Origin: an uncultured Bacilli bacterium
GTDB lineage: Bacteria > Bacillota_I > Bacilli_A > RF39 > UBA660
DNA length: 49,967 nucleotides
Assembly: GCA_944358545.1 (NCBI GenBank)
Contig: CALVRJ010000005.1
Span: 1-49,967, forward strand
Direction: 5' to 3'
Positions 41,103-48,703 of the stretch are shown piece after piece. Below the pieces are notes generated by a model, which worked only from the letters and a program-made list of their open reading frames with translations, was not told where the DNA came from and searched no databases. Position 1 is the stretch's first letter; the number at the start of each line of letters is the position of its first letter. The translations under genes were made by a program, and so were the position numbers.

Positions 41103-41526
41103 TAATCTTTACTTTTTGATTTCTTTGTAATTCTGGATATATTTTAGCGGCAATTTCGGTATATTCAATAATTTTTTGTTCATATTCTTCTATTTTTTTG
41201 CGGTCTTCAGCGTCTTTTATATTATTGATACCAATTGTATATTTAAAGTAGAAAAGTAAAGGGTTTTGTTTAAAACACTCTTCAATATATTCTTGCCATT
41301 TTTGTTCAAATAAAAGTATTCTATTATTTAATTCTTCTTCGTCTTCAATGTAATCATTAACTTTAGTGATAAAGTTAACTCCTTTAATTTCTTCATCATC
41401 ATGTAGGTCATTGATTTCTGTGCCGACTTCTTTAGATACTTTTTTCATTTCTTCTAAATTATCACGTTCATTTATAAGTTCATAAGCATTTGCACAAAAT
41501 GCTTCAAAATCTTTAATATTCATCAT
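41098..41526 (-). CDS. hypothetical cytoplasmic helical protein (unknown cluster, 1 of 4)
   Basis: 142 residues, acidic, helical, no membrane helix, no recognised domain. Tryptophan/aromatic motif LLFEQKWQEYIEECFKQNP near 88-106. RBS GGGAGGTAAT. Its own promoter is TTGCAT-16-TACAAT with an extended TGT, at 41561-41588. First (at the low-coordinate end) of four unrelated small cytoplasmic proteins, each with promoter and terminator, on the same strand between the prepilin and tmcAL genes. Confidence 0.65.
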   Translation of the reverse strand: MMNIKDFEAFCANAYELINERDNLEEMKKVSKEVGTEINDLHDDEEIKGVNFITKVNDYIEDEEELNNRILLFEQKWQEYIEECFKQNPLLFYFKYTIGINNIKDAEDRKKIEEYEQKIIEYTEIAAKIYPELQRNQKVKIK

Positions 41527-41589
41527 TTAATTACCTCCCGCCTTGATTAGGCAATGATAATTGTAACACTTTTTCTTGCTAATGCAAAG

Positions 41590-41616
41590 AAAAAAATAGG
41601 ATTTTTTCCTATTTTT
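41590..41616 (-). terminator. terminator of the 106-residue gene
   Basis: AAAATAGGA / TCCTATTTT stem followed by a T run. Confidence 0.75.
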
Positions 41617-41936
41617 TAAAGTTGATGAGATGGTTGTGTTTCTTCTGGAGATTCTAACGTTTCGTTTTCTTGTAATGGTTGGTCTGAATACTCGTTAAGT
41701 AATCTTCCCATTTCCGCGGTAGCACGGTCAATTTCAATGTGTTGAATATCTAATGCTTTATCTGCAAGTTCAGTTGCTTGTTTTAAAATATCTTCATCGG
41801 TAAGTGTATTTTTTAATGTGGGATAGAGGGCTCTATACATATTGGCAATTATTTCTTCTCTTTTAGCCGTTATATCTCTAGCAGCTTTGTTATATTTTTT
41901 TAAAGCCTCTACTTTCTTTTCAATTCTTTTTTCCAT
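41616..41936 (-). CDS. hypothetical cytoplasmic helical protein (unknown cluster, 2 of 4)
   Basis: 106 residues, predominantly helical with heptad-like spacing, and a Gln/Glu/Pro-rich tail (PLQENETLESPEETQP). No membrane segment or known domain. RBS AGGAGGTAT. Its promoter TTGACC-17-TAAAAT (41962-41990) overlaps the very end of the next gene upstream (41994-42467), so it is transcribed on its own. Confidence 0.6.
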   Translation of the reverse strand: MEKRIEKKVEALKKYNKAARDITAKREEIIANMYRALYPTLKNTLTDEDILKQATELADKALDIQHIEIDRATAEMGRLLNEYSDQPLQENETLESPEETQPSHQL

Positions 41937-41961
41937 TTCGAATACCTCCTTTACTATTTAT

Positions 41962-41990
41962 ATTTTACCACGTCTTAATTTTATGGTCAA
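41962..41990 (-). promoter_or_regulatory. promoter of the 106-residue gene
   Basis: Minus-strand TTGACC (41985-41990), 17 bases, TAAAAT (41962-41967) with an extended TGG. Confidence 0.7.
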
Positions 41991-41993
41991 TTT

Positions 41994-42467
41994 TTATCTT
42001 TTTACATATACTTTCTGAGGTGTCTTTTGTTTAGGGGTTAAAGCATAAATCAAATTATTAATTGATTTGCAAAGGTTATGAATTCTTTTAGATAGGAATT
42101 TATGATAATACTCTTCTATTTTCATCCCAGATACTAAAATTCCATTAACAGGGATATTTATTTTTTTAGAACTTTGATAATCTCTTTCTAAATTTTGATA
42201 TCCATTTACCAAAATGTTTTTGGCGACCGCAAGGTTTGCTTCAAGTTCAGCCATTTGTTTTTCAACAGAATTAGATGTATCATTGTAACGTCTTCTATAA
42301 ATTCCTAAAGCATCAGAGGCAAAATCAGCTCCTTTTATTATTTCGGTATCATCGCTTGTTAATACTTTTGGGTCAATATTTTGGAGTGTTTCTTCACCCT
42401 TGATAACTGCCTCAGCTAATGTCGCTTTATCTTCTTTATACATTTCTTCTATAGTAGTCTTTTTCAT
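41994..42467 (-). CDS. hypothetical cytoplasmic helical protein (unknown cluster, 3 of 4)
   Basis: 157 residues, helical, basic C-terminus (KQKTPQKVYVKR). No recognised domain. RBS GGAGGAATG. Promoter TTGACA-17-TAGAGT at 42494-42522. The palindrome CAAACGTTTG (42481-42490) lies between the -10 and the ribosome site, where a repressor could sit. Function unknown. Confidence 0.6.
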   Translation of the reverse strand: MKKTTIEEMYKEDKATLAEAVIKGEETLQNIDPKVLTSDDTEIIKGADFASDALGIYRRRYNDTSNSVEKQMAELEANLAVAKNILVNGYQNLERDYQSSKKINIPVNGILVSGMKIEEYYHKFLSKRIHNLCKSINNLIYALTPKQKTPQKVYVKR

Positions 42468-42480
42468 TTTATCATTCCTC

Positions 42481-42522
42481 CAAACGTTTGTTTACTCTAC
42501 TCTTTTTTTTATGTATTGTCAA
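42481..42522 (-). promoter_or_regulatory. promoter and palindrome before the 157-residue gene
   Basis: Minus-strand TTGACA (42517-42522), 17 bases, TAGAGT (42494-42499). A perfect 10-base palindrome CAAACGTTTG lies at 42481-42490, near the likely transcription start. Confidence 0.55.
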
Positions 42523-42530
42523 ATTAGATT

Positions 42531-42558
42531 AAAAAAGTAGTGCCAATAAAAGCACTAC
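42531..42558 (-). terminator. terminator of the 226-residue gene
   Basis: GTAGTGC / GCACTAC stem (42537-42543, 42552-42558) enclosing the stop codon, then six T on the minus strand. Confidence 0.8.
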
Positions 42559-43235
42559 ATATTGGTTAAGCGTTTTTGGCCGGCGTTTTTTTCTTCTTTG
42601 TCTTTAATAATGCTCTCACCGTTAACGCTTTTGTCTAGGTTATCATTACCTAAGTCTTTAAGAAGGTTACGAACTTGATATTGTTCATACATTTCAATAA
42701 TATTTGGATCAAGGTATTTGCGCATATTCGATTTATATAAAAATTTGATATACGACATAATAAATTCTGTTTTCTTTTCGATGTAATTTTCGGTAGTAGT
42801 TTGAACATCGGGGTGTTCTTCTAGAAATTCGTTTTTTAAATCATTACTAAACCACTCGTTTAAAACATAGCGAATACGATTGGCACATGCTTCACAAAGG
42901 TCAGCTATTTGAATAAAGTTAGAGTAATTCATCCTTCTTTCGGCCATACTAATCTGAGTCATTTCTGAATTAATTGAAAAGACTGCCATATTATAATACT
43001 TTCCTAAGATATCTCTAACTTCAGGATTGTCAGCAAGATATTTTTCTTTATTTGCTTTTGATAGCCAATTTTCAAGAACAAAGTGAATATTTTTAGTACA
43101 TCTTTCACATATGTCTAAAACTTGGCCACGATTATTATTAGTAAGACTTTCTTCTGTTGATTCTATCTTACTTATTTCTGATTCAATAGAGTTTATACAA
43201 ATTTCGTAAAATTTCCTGTCGTCCTCCCCACTCAT
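42555..43235 (-). CDS. hypothetical protein with internal tandem duplication (unknown cluster, 4 of 4)
   Basis: 226 residues. Residues about 10-80 and 81-150 are two copies of one helical repeat: YEICINSIESEISKI...VLDICERCTKNIHFVLENWLS...KYLADNPEV and YNMAVFSINSEMTQI...IADLCEACANRIRYVLNEWFS...EFLEEHPDV. Each has a CExC motif and a VLxxW(L/F)S motif. The C-terminal 75 residues are single-copy. The four cysteines could form a metal or disulfide site across the copies. No family recognised. RBS AAGGAGTGA; strong promoter at 43260-43287. Confidence 0.65.
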   Translation of the reverse strand: MSGEDDRKFYEICINSIESEISKIESTEESLTNNNRGQVLDICERCTKNIHFVLENWLSKANKEKYLADNPEVRDILGKYYNMAVFSINSEMTQISMAERRMNYSNFIQIADLCEACANRIRYVLNEWFSNDLKNEFLEEHPDVQTTTENYIEKKTEFIMSYIKFLYKSNMRKYLDPNIIEMYEQYQVRNLLKDLGNDNLDKSVNGESIIKDKEEKNAGQKRLTNM

Positions 43236-43259
43236 ACATCTTCACTCCTTGATATTTAA

Positions 43260-43287
43260 ATTATACTATATTTTATTCTTTTGTCAA
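43260..43287 (-). promoter_or_regulatory. promoter of the 226-residue gene
   Basis: Minus-strand TTGACA (43282-43287), 16 bases, TATAAT (43260-43265). Confidence 0.85.
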
Positions 43288-43375
43288 ACTGGCATGAAGT
43301 AGTTCTGTTTAAATTTTACACTTTATTTGCATTAACTTCTTGATGATGATAAAATTTAAATGCGAGGTGATTATT

Positions 43376-44491
43376 TTGAAAGCTGTTGGCATTATTTGTG
43401 AATATAACCCGATGCATAATGGTCATTTATATCATATTAAAAAAGTTAAAGAATTATATCCGGATTATGCGATTATCCTAGTGATGAGTGGAAATTTTAC
43501 ACAAAGAGGAGATGTAAGTTTAATTGATAAATGGAAAAAGTGTGATGTTGCTTTAAATTATGTCGATTTAGTGGTGGAATTACCATTTGTCTATGCGACA
43601 CAGGCAGCAGATATTTTTACAAAAATGAGCTGTGAGATACTTAAAAGTTTAAATGTTTCGGCTTTTGTTTTTGGAAGTGAAAGTAACGATGTAGAGATGC
43701 TTAAGCAAATGGTTTTGATACAGCAGAGTGCGGATTATCAAGTTAAGGTGAGAGATTATTTAGATAAAGGTTTTAATTATCCGACTAGTATGTCTTTAGC
43801 TTTAAAAGATTTAGGTGGTACTTTAATGAATAAATCAAACGATTTATTAGGACTTGGCTATGTGAGGGGTCTTCAAAACAGTAATATTGAGGTTAAAACG
43901 ATTAAAAGGACGAATGATTATAATAGTTTAATCTTAACGGAAAAAATAACTAGTGCGAGAAGTATTAGACAGGCTTTACGGGAAGGCGTGGATATTAAAG
44001 ATTATGTTCCTTCAATTGTTTATGGCAATTTAAAGAATATACATTTTAATGATGACTATTTTGATTATCTTAGGTACAAAATTATAACTGACGATGACTT
44101 AAGTAAATATTTAGGGGTTGATGAAGGTATTGAAGGTAAGATTAAGGGTGAGGTTTTGAAGGCTAATAATTTGGATGATTTAATTAAAAGGGTTAAAAGT
44201 AAAAGGTATACATATGCGAAAATTAGTAGAATGTTTTTACATATTTTATGTGGTTTTACGAAGGAAGAAGCCAAGAAGACAAGGTCTTTAGAATATATTA
44301 GAGTTTTAGGTTTTAACGATAAGGGACAGAAGTATTTAAAAGAGGTACGGGATAAATGTGACATTCCTATTTTAGTTAAATATGAAAAAGGATATTTAGC
44401 TTTAGATATCGAAAGAAGAGTAAGTCTTGTTTATCATATAAAAGAAGATGATGTAATAGATGAATATAAACACAAGGTCATTATTCATTAA
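43376..44491 (+). CDS. tmcAL: tRNA(Met) cytidine acetate ligase TmcAL
   Basis: Nucleotidyltransferase-fold enzyme that, in Bacillus, uses acetate and ATP to make ac4C34 in the elongator tRNA-Met. About 371 residues. The N-terminal signature AVGIICEYNPMHNGHLYHIKK carries the HxGH-like nucleotide site; MSGNFTQRGDVSLIDKWKK near 40 and GSESND near 106 are family-typical. Start TTG 43376, with GAGGTGATT just upstream; the in-frame TTG at 43340 has no ribosome site. Convergent with pyk, 10 bases apart. Confidence 0.9.
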   Translation: MKAVGIICEYNPMHNGHLYHIKKVKELYPDYAIILVMSGNFTQRGDVSLIDKWKKCDVALNYVDLVVELPFVYATQAADIFTKMSCEILKSLNVSAFVFGSESNDVEMLKQMVLIQQSADYQVKVRDYLDKGFNYPTSMSLALKDLGGTLMNKSNDLLGLGYVRGLQNSNIEVKTIKRTNDYNSLILTEKITSARSIRQALREGVDIKDYVPSIVYGNLKNIHFNDDYFDYLRYKIITDDDLSKYLGVDEGIEGKIKGEVLKANNLDDLIKRVKSKRYTYAKISRMFLHILCGFTKEEAKKTRSLEYIRVLGFNDKGQKYLKEVRDKCDIPILVKYEKGYLALDIERRVSLVYHIKEDDVIDEYKHKVIIH

Positions 44492-44501
44492 CATCATCTT
44501 T

Positions 44502-45911
44502 TTAGATTGTTTCAACTTTTAGGAAGTTAGTCGATTTTAGGGTGTTCATTTTAGGAAAACCACCTGTAATAATTACTAAGTCTCCCTCTTTTAAGTTCAT
44601 AGTTTCTTTAGCTTTTTCTTTACAATTTTGAATTAAGTCTTCTAAGGTATTATATGGTTTAACAATTTCTGGATAGACTCCATAATTTAAAGCCAAACTT
44701 CGGGAAATTTTTTCATTATTGCAAGCAGCAAAGATTAAAGATTTGGGTTTTAAAGTACTAATTAATTTAGCTGTATAGCCTGTGGATGTGGCAACGATAA
44801 TTAATTTAGGGTTTAATAGTTTATCAGTGTCAATTACGTTTTGAGCAATAGCGGATGGAATGCGGTCTTTTCTGGCATATGATTTTTGATTTTGGTAATC
44901 GTAATATTCTTCGGCGGCTATACAAGCTTTAGCCATATATTTTACAGCTTCAGCGGGATGGGTACCAACGGTTGTTTCACCAGATAACATAACGGCATCT
45001 GTACCGTCCAAAACGGCATTGGCAACATCTGATATTTCGGCTCTAGTTGGTCTAGAGGTAGTATACATAGAAGCTAACATTTCAGTAGCCACGATACATG
45101 TACGACCAACAGTGCGGCATTTTTCAATGATTTGTTTTTGATAGATTGGTAAATTTTCCATTGGAACTTCAACGCCAAGGTCTCCTCTAGCAACCATTAT
45201 TCCATCACTAACTTTAATAATAGCATCTAGGTTTTCAATGGATGTCGCACTTTCAATTTTAGATATTAATTGCATGTCTTCCCTATTTTCTTCTTTCAGT
45301 ATTTCTCTTACGGCAAGAACATCTTCTGGGGTACTGACAAATGATAAGGCAATAAAATCACCGTTATGACGGCAGGCATAGATTATATCTTTTCTATCTT
45401 GGTCACTAATAAAGTCAAGATTTAAATTTACGCCAGGGACAGCTACACCTTTACGATCTTTTAGGATTCCTCCTTCAATTATTTTACAGGTTAAACCTTT
45501 TTTATCTTTATCTATAACTTCTAGTTTCATAAGGCCATCTTCTAAGAGAATTGTATGACCAATTTCGATACTATCTAAAGCGTCTTTATAGTTGACGGTA
45601 AAGGCTTCTTCAGTACCTAAAATATCGTCTTTGACTATTTTTATTGTTTTGCCGTTTTCTAATTTGATACTGCCATTTTTGGTTTTACCAGTTCTGAAGT
45701 CTGGTCCTTTGGTATCATATAAGACGGCAACGTGTCTATTTAGTTCTTTGTTTACTTTTTCAACTAAATTTAGAGTGTTTTCAACTTCTTCTTCAGTTGC
45801 ATGAGAAAAATTAATTCTCGCAACGTTCATGCCATTTAAAACCATTTGTTTGAATGTTTCGTATTTGGAACTTGCAGGTCCGATTGAGCAAATTATTTTA
45901 GTTTTTTTCAT
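44502..45911 (-). CDS. pyk: pyruvate kinase
   Basis: Glycolytic pyruvate kinase (PEP + ADP to pyruvate + ATP), 469 residues, orthodox motifs throughout: TKIICSIGPASS, VARINFSHA, YDTKGPDFRTG, LISKIESATS with the catalytic Lys, MVARGDLGVE, ATEMLASM, AVMLSGETTVG. Start ATG 45911 with AGGAGG; upstream in-frame codons overlap mutM. It lacks the extra PEP-utiliser C-terminal domain found in some Bacilli. Third gene of the 81 aa-mutM-pyk transcript. The contrast with the aberrant paralog at 4051-5463 is marked. Confidence 0.96.
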   Translation of the reverse strand: MKKTKIICSIGPASSKYETFKQMVLNGMNVARINFSHATEEEVENTLNLVEKVNKELNRHVAVLYDTKGPDFRTGKTKNGSIKLENGKTIKIVKDDILGTEEAFTVNYKDALDSIEIGHTILLEDGLMKLEVIDKDKKGLTCKIIEGGILKDRKGVAVPGVNLNLDFISDQDRKDIIYACRHNGDFIALSFVSTPEDVLAVREILKEENREDMQLISKIESATSIENLDAIIKVSDGIMVARGDLGVEVPMENLPIYQKQIIEKCRTVGRTCIVATEMLASMYTTSRPTRAEISDVANAVLDGTDAVMLSGETTVGTHPAEAVKYMAKACIAAEEYYDYQNQKSYARKDRIPSAIAQNVIDTDKLLNPKLIIVATSTGYTAKLISTLKPKSLIFAACNNEKISRSLALNYGVYPEIVKPYNTLEDLIQNCKEKAKETMNLKEGDLVIITGGFPKMNTLKSTNFLKVETI

Positions 45912-45921
45912 TTTTAGCCTC

Positions 45922-46731
45922 CTATTTTTGACATTTTGGACAGTAATATGTACTTCTACCGCCAATGGTAATTTTGTTTATTTTAGCTCCGCAGCTTGGA
46001 CATATTTCTTTTGTATGGACCAAAAGTTTATTTTGGAATCTTCCGTGAACTCCTTCACTTGATTCATAACTTTTAATAGTGGTTCCACCATAGTTTATAG
46101 CCTCTCCTAAGACTTTTCTCGTGTTGTCAATGATTGCTTGGAGTTTTACCTTGGGTATTTGCGAAGCTTTGGCTTCCGGGTTAATTTTACTTAAAAAAAG
46201 TATTTCATCGGCATATATATTGCCAATACCGACAATTATACTTTGGTCTAGAAGCTCTGATTTAATTGGCTTAGACTTCAATTTTGTCTTTAAATATTCT
46301 GGAGTTAAATTTTTATCCCAAGGTTCAAGGCCGAGTTCGGATAAAGGTTTAACTGATGAAGCTATTTCCTTTTTTAACAGGTACATTTTACCAAATTTTC
46401 GTGTATCATTATATCTTAATTCTGTACCGTCATTAAAGGTAAAGGTTACATGCTCATGTTTATTTAATGGGTCTTCTTTATGTTTAAAGAAGTATTTTCC
46501 TTCCATTCTAAGGTGACTTAAAAGAAAATAGTCATCTAGTTCAAACATAAGCCATTTTCCTCTTCTTTTAATGTCATTTATAGTTTGATTTTTTATTTGT
46601 TTTTTAAACTCTTCAGGGGTTGGATAAGCAATTATGTTGTTCCAGTAAATGTTTGAAGCGATTATTTTTTTACCTAAAACTATATTTTTTAAGGTATTTT
46701 TAACAGTTTCTACTTCAGGTAATTCGGGCAT
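45922..46731 (-). CDS. mutM: formamidopyrimidine-DNA glycosylase
   Basis: Fpg/MutM removes 8-oxoguanine and cuts the DNA strand (base-excision repair). 269 residues. N-terminal MPELPEVETV (catalytic Pro-2, Glu-3), Lys in KRRGKWLMF near 56, the H2TH region IVGIGNIYADEILF near 166, and a C-terminal zinc finger with CPSC and CPKC. Starts in the TAATG overlap with the small membrane gene; pyk follows 10 bases downstream. Confidence 0.96.
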   Translation of the reverse strand: MPELPEVETVKNTLKNIVLGKKIIASNIYWNNIIAYPTPEEFKKQIKNQTINDIKRRGKWLMFELDDYFLLSHLRMEGKYFFKHKEDPLNKHEHVTFTFNDGTELRYNDTRKFGKMYLLKKEIASSVKPLSELGLEPWDKNLTPEYLKTKLKSKPIKSELLDQSIIVGIGNIYADEILFLSKINPEAKASQIPKVKLQAIIDNTRKVLGEAINYGGTTIKSYESSEGVHGRFQNKLLVHTKEICPSCGAKINKITIGGRSTYYCPKCQK

Positions 46732-46976
46732 TATTTTTCTCTGTAATCTGATTCTTTAGCTTCAATTATTACTGGCTTTATTCTTTTTTTAGTTTTATTT
46801 TTTCTGTATTCTTTATAGTTTTTAATAGTCTGAACATTATCTTTAAATAATCTATATAAGGTATATATAAGTACGCATATTGCAATAAAAAGAATTATAT
46901 AGAAGAACATGGAAAAGAACGTAAGAATAATGGCTACGCCTAGGATAAATAGCAGTACTTTTTTAAATGTGTCCAC
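46731..46976 (-). CDS. small membrane protein upstream of mutM
   Basis: 81 residues: a long hydrophobic region at about 7-45 (probably two transmembrane helices), then a Lys-rich cytoplasmic tail. No family recognised. First gene of the mutM-pyk transcript, translationally coupled to mutM by TAATG. Start ATG follows AGGTGAT, and a good promoter lies upstream. Confidence 0.7.
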   Translation of the reverse strand: MDTFKKVLLFILGVAIILTFFSMFFYIILFIAICVLIYTLYRLFKDNVQTIKNYKEYRKNKTKKRIKPVIIEAKESDYREK

Positions 46977-47002
46977 ATTATCACCTAACTCTTTCTTTTT
47001 AG

Positions 47003-47032
47003 ATTATAACATTTTTAGCTTGATAAAGACAA
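47003..47032 (-). promoter_or_regulatory. promoter of the small membrane gene-mutM-pyk operon
   Basis: Minus-strand TTGTCT (47027-47032), 18 bases, TATAAT (47003-47008) with an extended TGT. Confidence 0.75.
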
Positions 47033-47257
47033 GTAAATAGTTGACGTAAAATAATGGTTATTTTTGTCATTTGTCTTGAATTATTTTTTGCTTATGATAA
47101 ACTAATTTTAGTGGGTTAATCCCATTATATTGTAACATTTTGTTTTTATTATTTTTTTCATGTATTATATAATAGTTAAAGAATGTATTAAATCTTTCTC
47201 TCATTATTATAACTTTTCTTAACTTTCCTAATCTATATATATATGTTACAATAGTTT

Positions 47258-47281
47258 AGCAGACCAATTGGTCTGCTTTTT
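47258..47281 (+). terminator. orphan intrinsic terminator on the plus strand
   Basis: Perfect AGCAGACC-AATT-GGTCTGCT hairpin with a T run. The nearest plus-strand gene upstream ends 2.8 kb away, so it must end a short unannotated RNA or act as an insulator. Read on the minus strand there is no T run. Confidence 0.7.
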
Positions 47282-47288
47282 GTATGTT

Positions 47289-47315
47289 AAAAAAACTAAT
47301 ACTTTGATATTAGCT
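47289..47315 (-). terminator. terminator of the ATPase gene
   Basis: AGCTAATA and AACTAATA-type imperfect arms around TCAAAG followed by a T run on the minus strand. Confidence 0.65.
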
Positions 47316-48550
47316 TATTTTAGGTCTTCTTTATTGTATATAAAGTCAACAATGTTTACATTGTGAATGCCATCAATGTTTTTTTGGAAAATCATATCTG
47401 ATGTAAATAGATATCTAGGATACATTTCTTTTATTTCATAAAATGGTTTATATTCTCTTTCTTCTGTTTTTTCATCATCAATATTTTTAGCTACTTGAAT
47501 ATAGAAGTATTCATCTACGCCACGTCTGGCAATAAAGTCACATTCAAGGTTTCCAATTTTACCAACGCTTAAGCTATAGTTTCTACTTTTTAGATAAGAG
47601 AATAAAACATTTTCTAATACTGGTCCATAGTTAATTCGATTATCGGTGTTTAAGGCATAATAGATACTTAAATCAGCTAAATAATATTTTTTTTCACCAT
47701 CTAATACTTTTTTTGATTTGATATCAAATAAATCACAAGGATAAATTATTTTAGCATTTTCTAAAACTTCAATATATGATTTGATAGTTCTTCTATCAAC
47801 TAAAACATTTTTATCTTTGGTTAAATAATTATAGATACTGCCAACCGAAATGATTGAACCAAAGTTATTAACGACAAATTTTTGGATTACTTCAAATAAT
47901 GATTTGTCTTTGATTTTTTTATGATTTTTTATGTCTTTATCAAAAATCTGTTCAATAATACTTTTTGTATATAATAGTTTATCTTCATATGTATCATATT
48001 TTAATGAACCGGGAAAACCACCCTCTCTTATAAATTCTTCAAATTCATGATATATATTTGTATCGATTTTTTTGCCCAAAAATCTTTTCATATCAACATA
48101 TTCATAGAAGTTCAAAGGAAGCATTTCGATTTCAATGTATCTTCCGGTTAGCTTTGTCACTAGTTCACCAGATAACAAATACGAATTAGAGCCGGTTAAA
48201 AAGATTGAAAAATTTTCCTCTTCTCTATAAGCATTTATTACTTTTTCATAACCAGAAACATTTTGAACTTCATCGATAAATAAATATTTAAAGTCATTAT
48301 CTACTACTAAACTATCGATTGTCTTTTCTAGCTCTTCTGGAGTTTTTATATCTTTATAAGCTTTACTATCTAACTCAATATAAATGATGTTTTTATCTTT
48401 TATACCTTTTTCTTTTAATTCTTCAATTATAGTTTTTAGAAGATAAGATTTACCACATCTTCTTATGCCAGTTATAACTTTTATCATAGTATCATCATAA
48501 AAACCTCTGACTTTATTTAAATAATCTTCTCTTTTATATAATTTTTCCAT
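47315..48550 (-). CDS. AAA_14/DUF4143 family ATPase
   Basis: 411 residues. P-loop ITGIRRCGKSYLLK near 26-39 and Walker B KYLFIDEVQNV near 92-102, sensor region FSIFLTGSNSYLLSGELV, then the DUF4143 C-terminal domain with a degenerate nuclease-like pattern (ECDFIARRG near 348). The family is abundant in gut and archaeal genomes, often in accessory DNA, and its function is not settled. Strong promoter with an inverted repeat just upstream. It lies in the more variable end of the window, next to a phase-variable surface gene. Confidence 0.88.
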   Translation of the reverse strand: MEKLYKREDYLNKVRGFYDDTMIKVITGIRRCGKSYLLKTIIEELKEKGIKDKNIIYIELDSKAYKDIKTPEELEKTIDSLVVDNDFKYLFIDEVQNVSGYEKVINAYREEENFSIFLTGSNSYLLSGELVTKLTGRYIEIEMLPLNFYEYVDMKRFLGKKIDTNIYHEFEEFIREGGFPGSLKYDTYEDKLLYTKSIIEQIFDKDIKNHKKIKDKSLFEVIQKFVVNNFGSIISVGSIYNYLTKDKNVLVDRRTIKSYIEVLENAKIIYPCDLFDIKSKKVLDGEKKYYLADLSIYYALNTDNRINYGPVLENVLFSYLKSRNYSLSVGKIGNLECDFIARRGVDEYFYIQVAKNIDDEKTEEREYKPFYEIKEMYPRYLFTSDMIFQKNIDGIHNVNIVDFIYNKEDLK

Positions 48551-48569
48551 AGTCTTTTCACCTGATACA

Positions 48570-48598
48570 ATTATATACTTTATTTAAATTTTTAGCAA
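48570..48598 (-). promoter_or_regulatory. promoter of the ATPase gene
   Basis: Minus-strand TTGCTA (48593-48598), 17 bases, TATAAT (48570-48575). Confidence 0.8.
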
Positions 48599-48599
48599 G

Positions 48600-48644
48600 T
48601 TATCGACCAGTTTTTGGTATATAAGTGTGAAAAGTGGTCGATAA
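48600..48644. repeat. inverted repeat upstream of the ATPase promoter
   Basis: Perfect 10-base arms TTATCGACCA (48600-48609) and TGGTCGATAA (48635-48644) with a 25-base AT-rich centre. It abuts the -35 box. There is no T run, so it is not a terminator; it could be an operator or a cruciform. Confidence 0.7.
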
Positions 48645-48669
48645 ACTAGTGTTTTTTGTGAATTATAAG

Positions 48670-48696
48670 AAAAAAACTCTGAATTTAATCAGAATT
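48670..48696 (-). terminator. terminator of the surface-protein gene
   Basis: ATTCTGA / TCAGAGT stem with G-T pairing, followed by seven T on the minus strand. Confidence 0.65.
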
Positions 48697-48703
48697 TTTT
48701 ATT

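Larger units (their letters stand above)
46977..47314. other. non-coding stretch of about 340 bases between the small membrane gene and the ATPase gene
   Basis: Extremely AT-rich. On the minus strand it holds the promoter of 46731-46976. On the plus strand it holds an orphan terminator (47258-47281). Possible plus promoter elements are TTGTCT-16-TATGAT at about 47073-47100 and TGT-TACAAT near 47243-47251. The small hairpin TGGG-TTAAT-CCCA is at about 47113-47125. No open frame with a ribosome site was found; a short RNA is possible. Confidence 0.5.

Noticed and set aside
47113-47125. TGGG-TTAAT-CCCA hairpin as a terminator
   Set aside because: Four base pairs and no T run on either strand; too weak.
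46977-47314. Short open frame as a gene in the AT-rich gap
   Set aside because: No frame has a ribosome site and reasonable length. It may hold an RNA instead.
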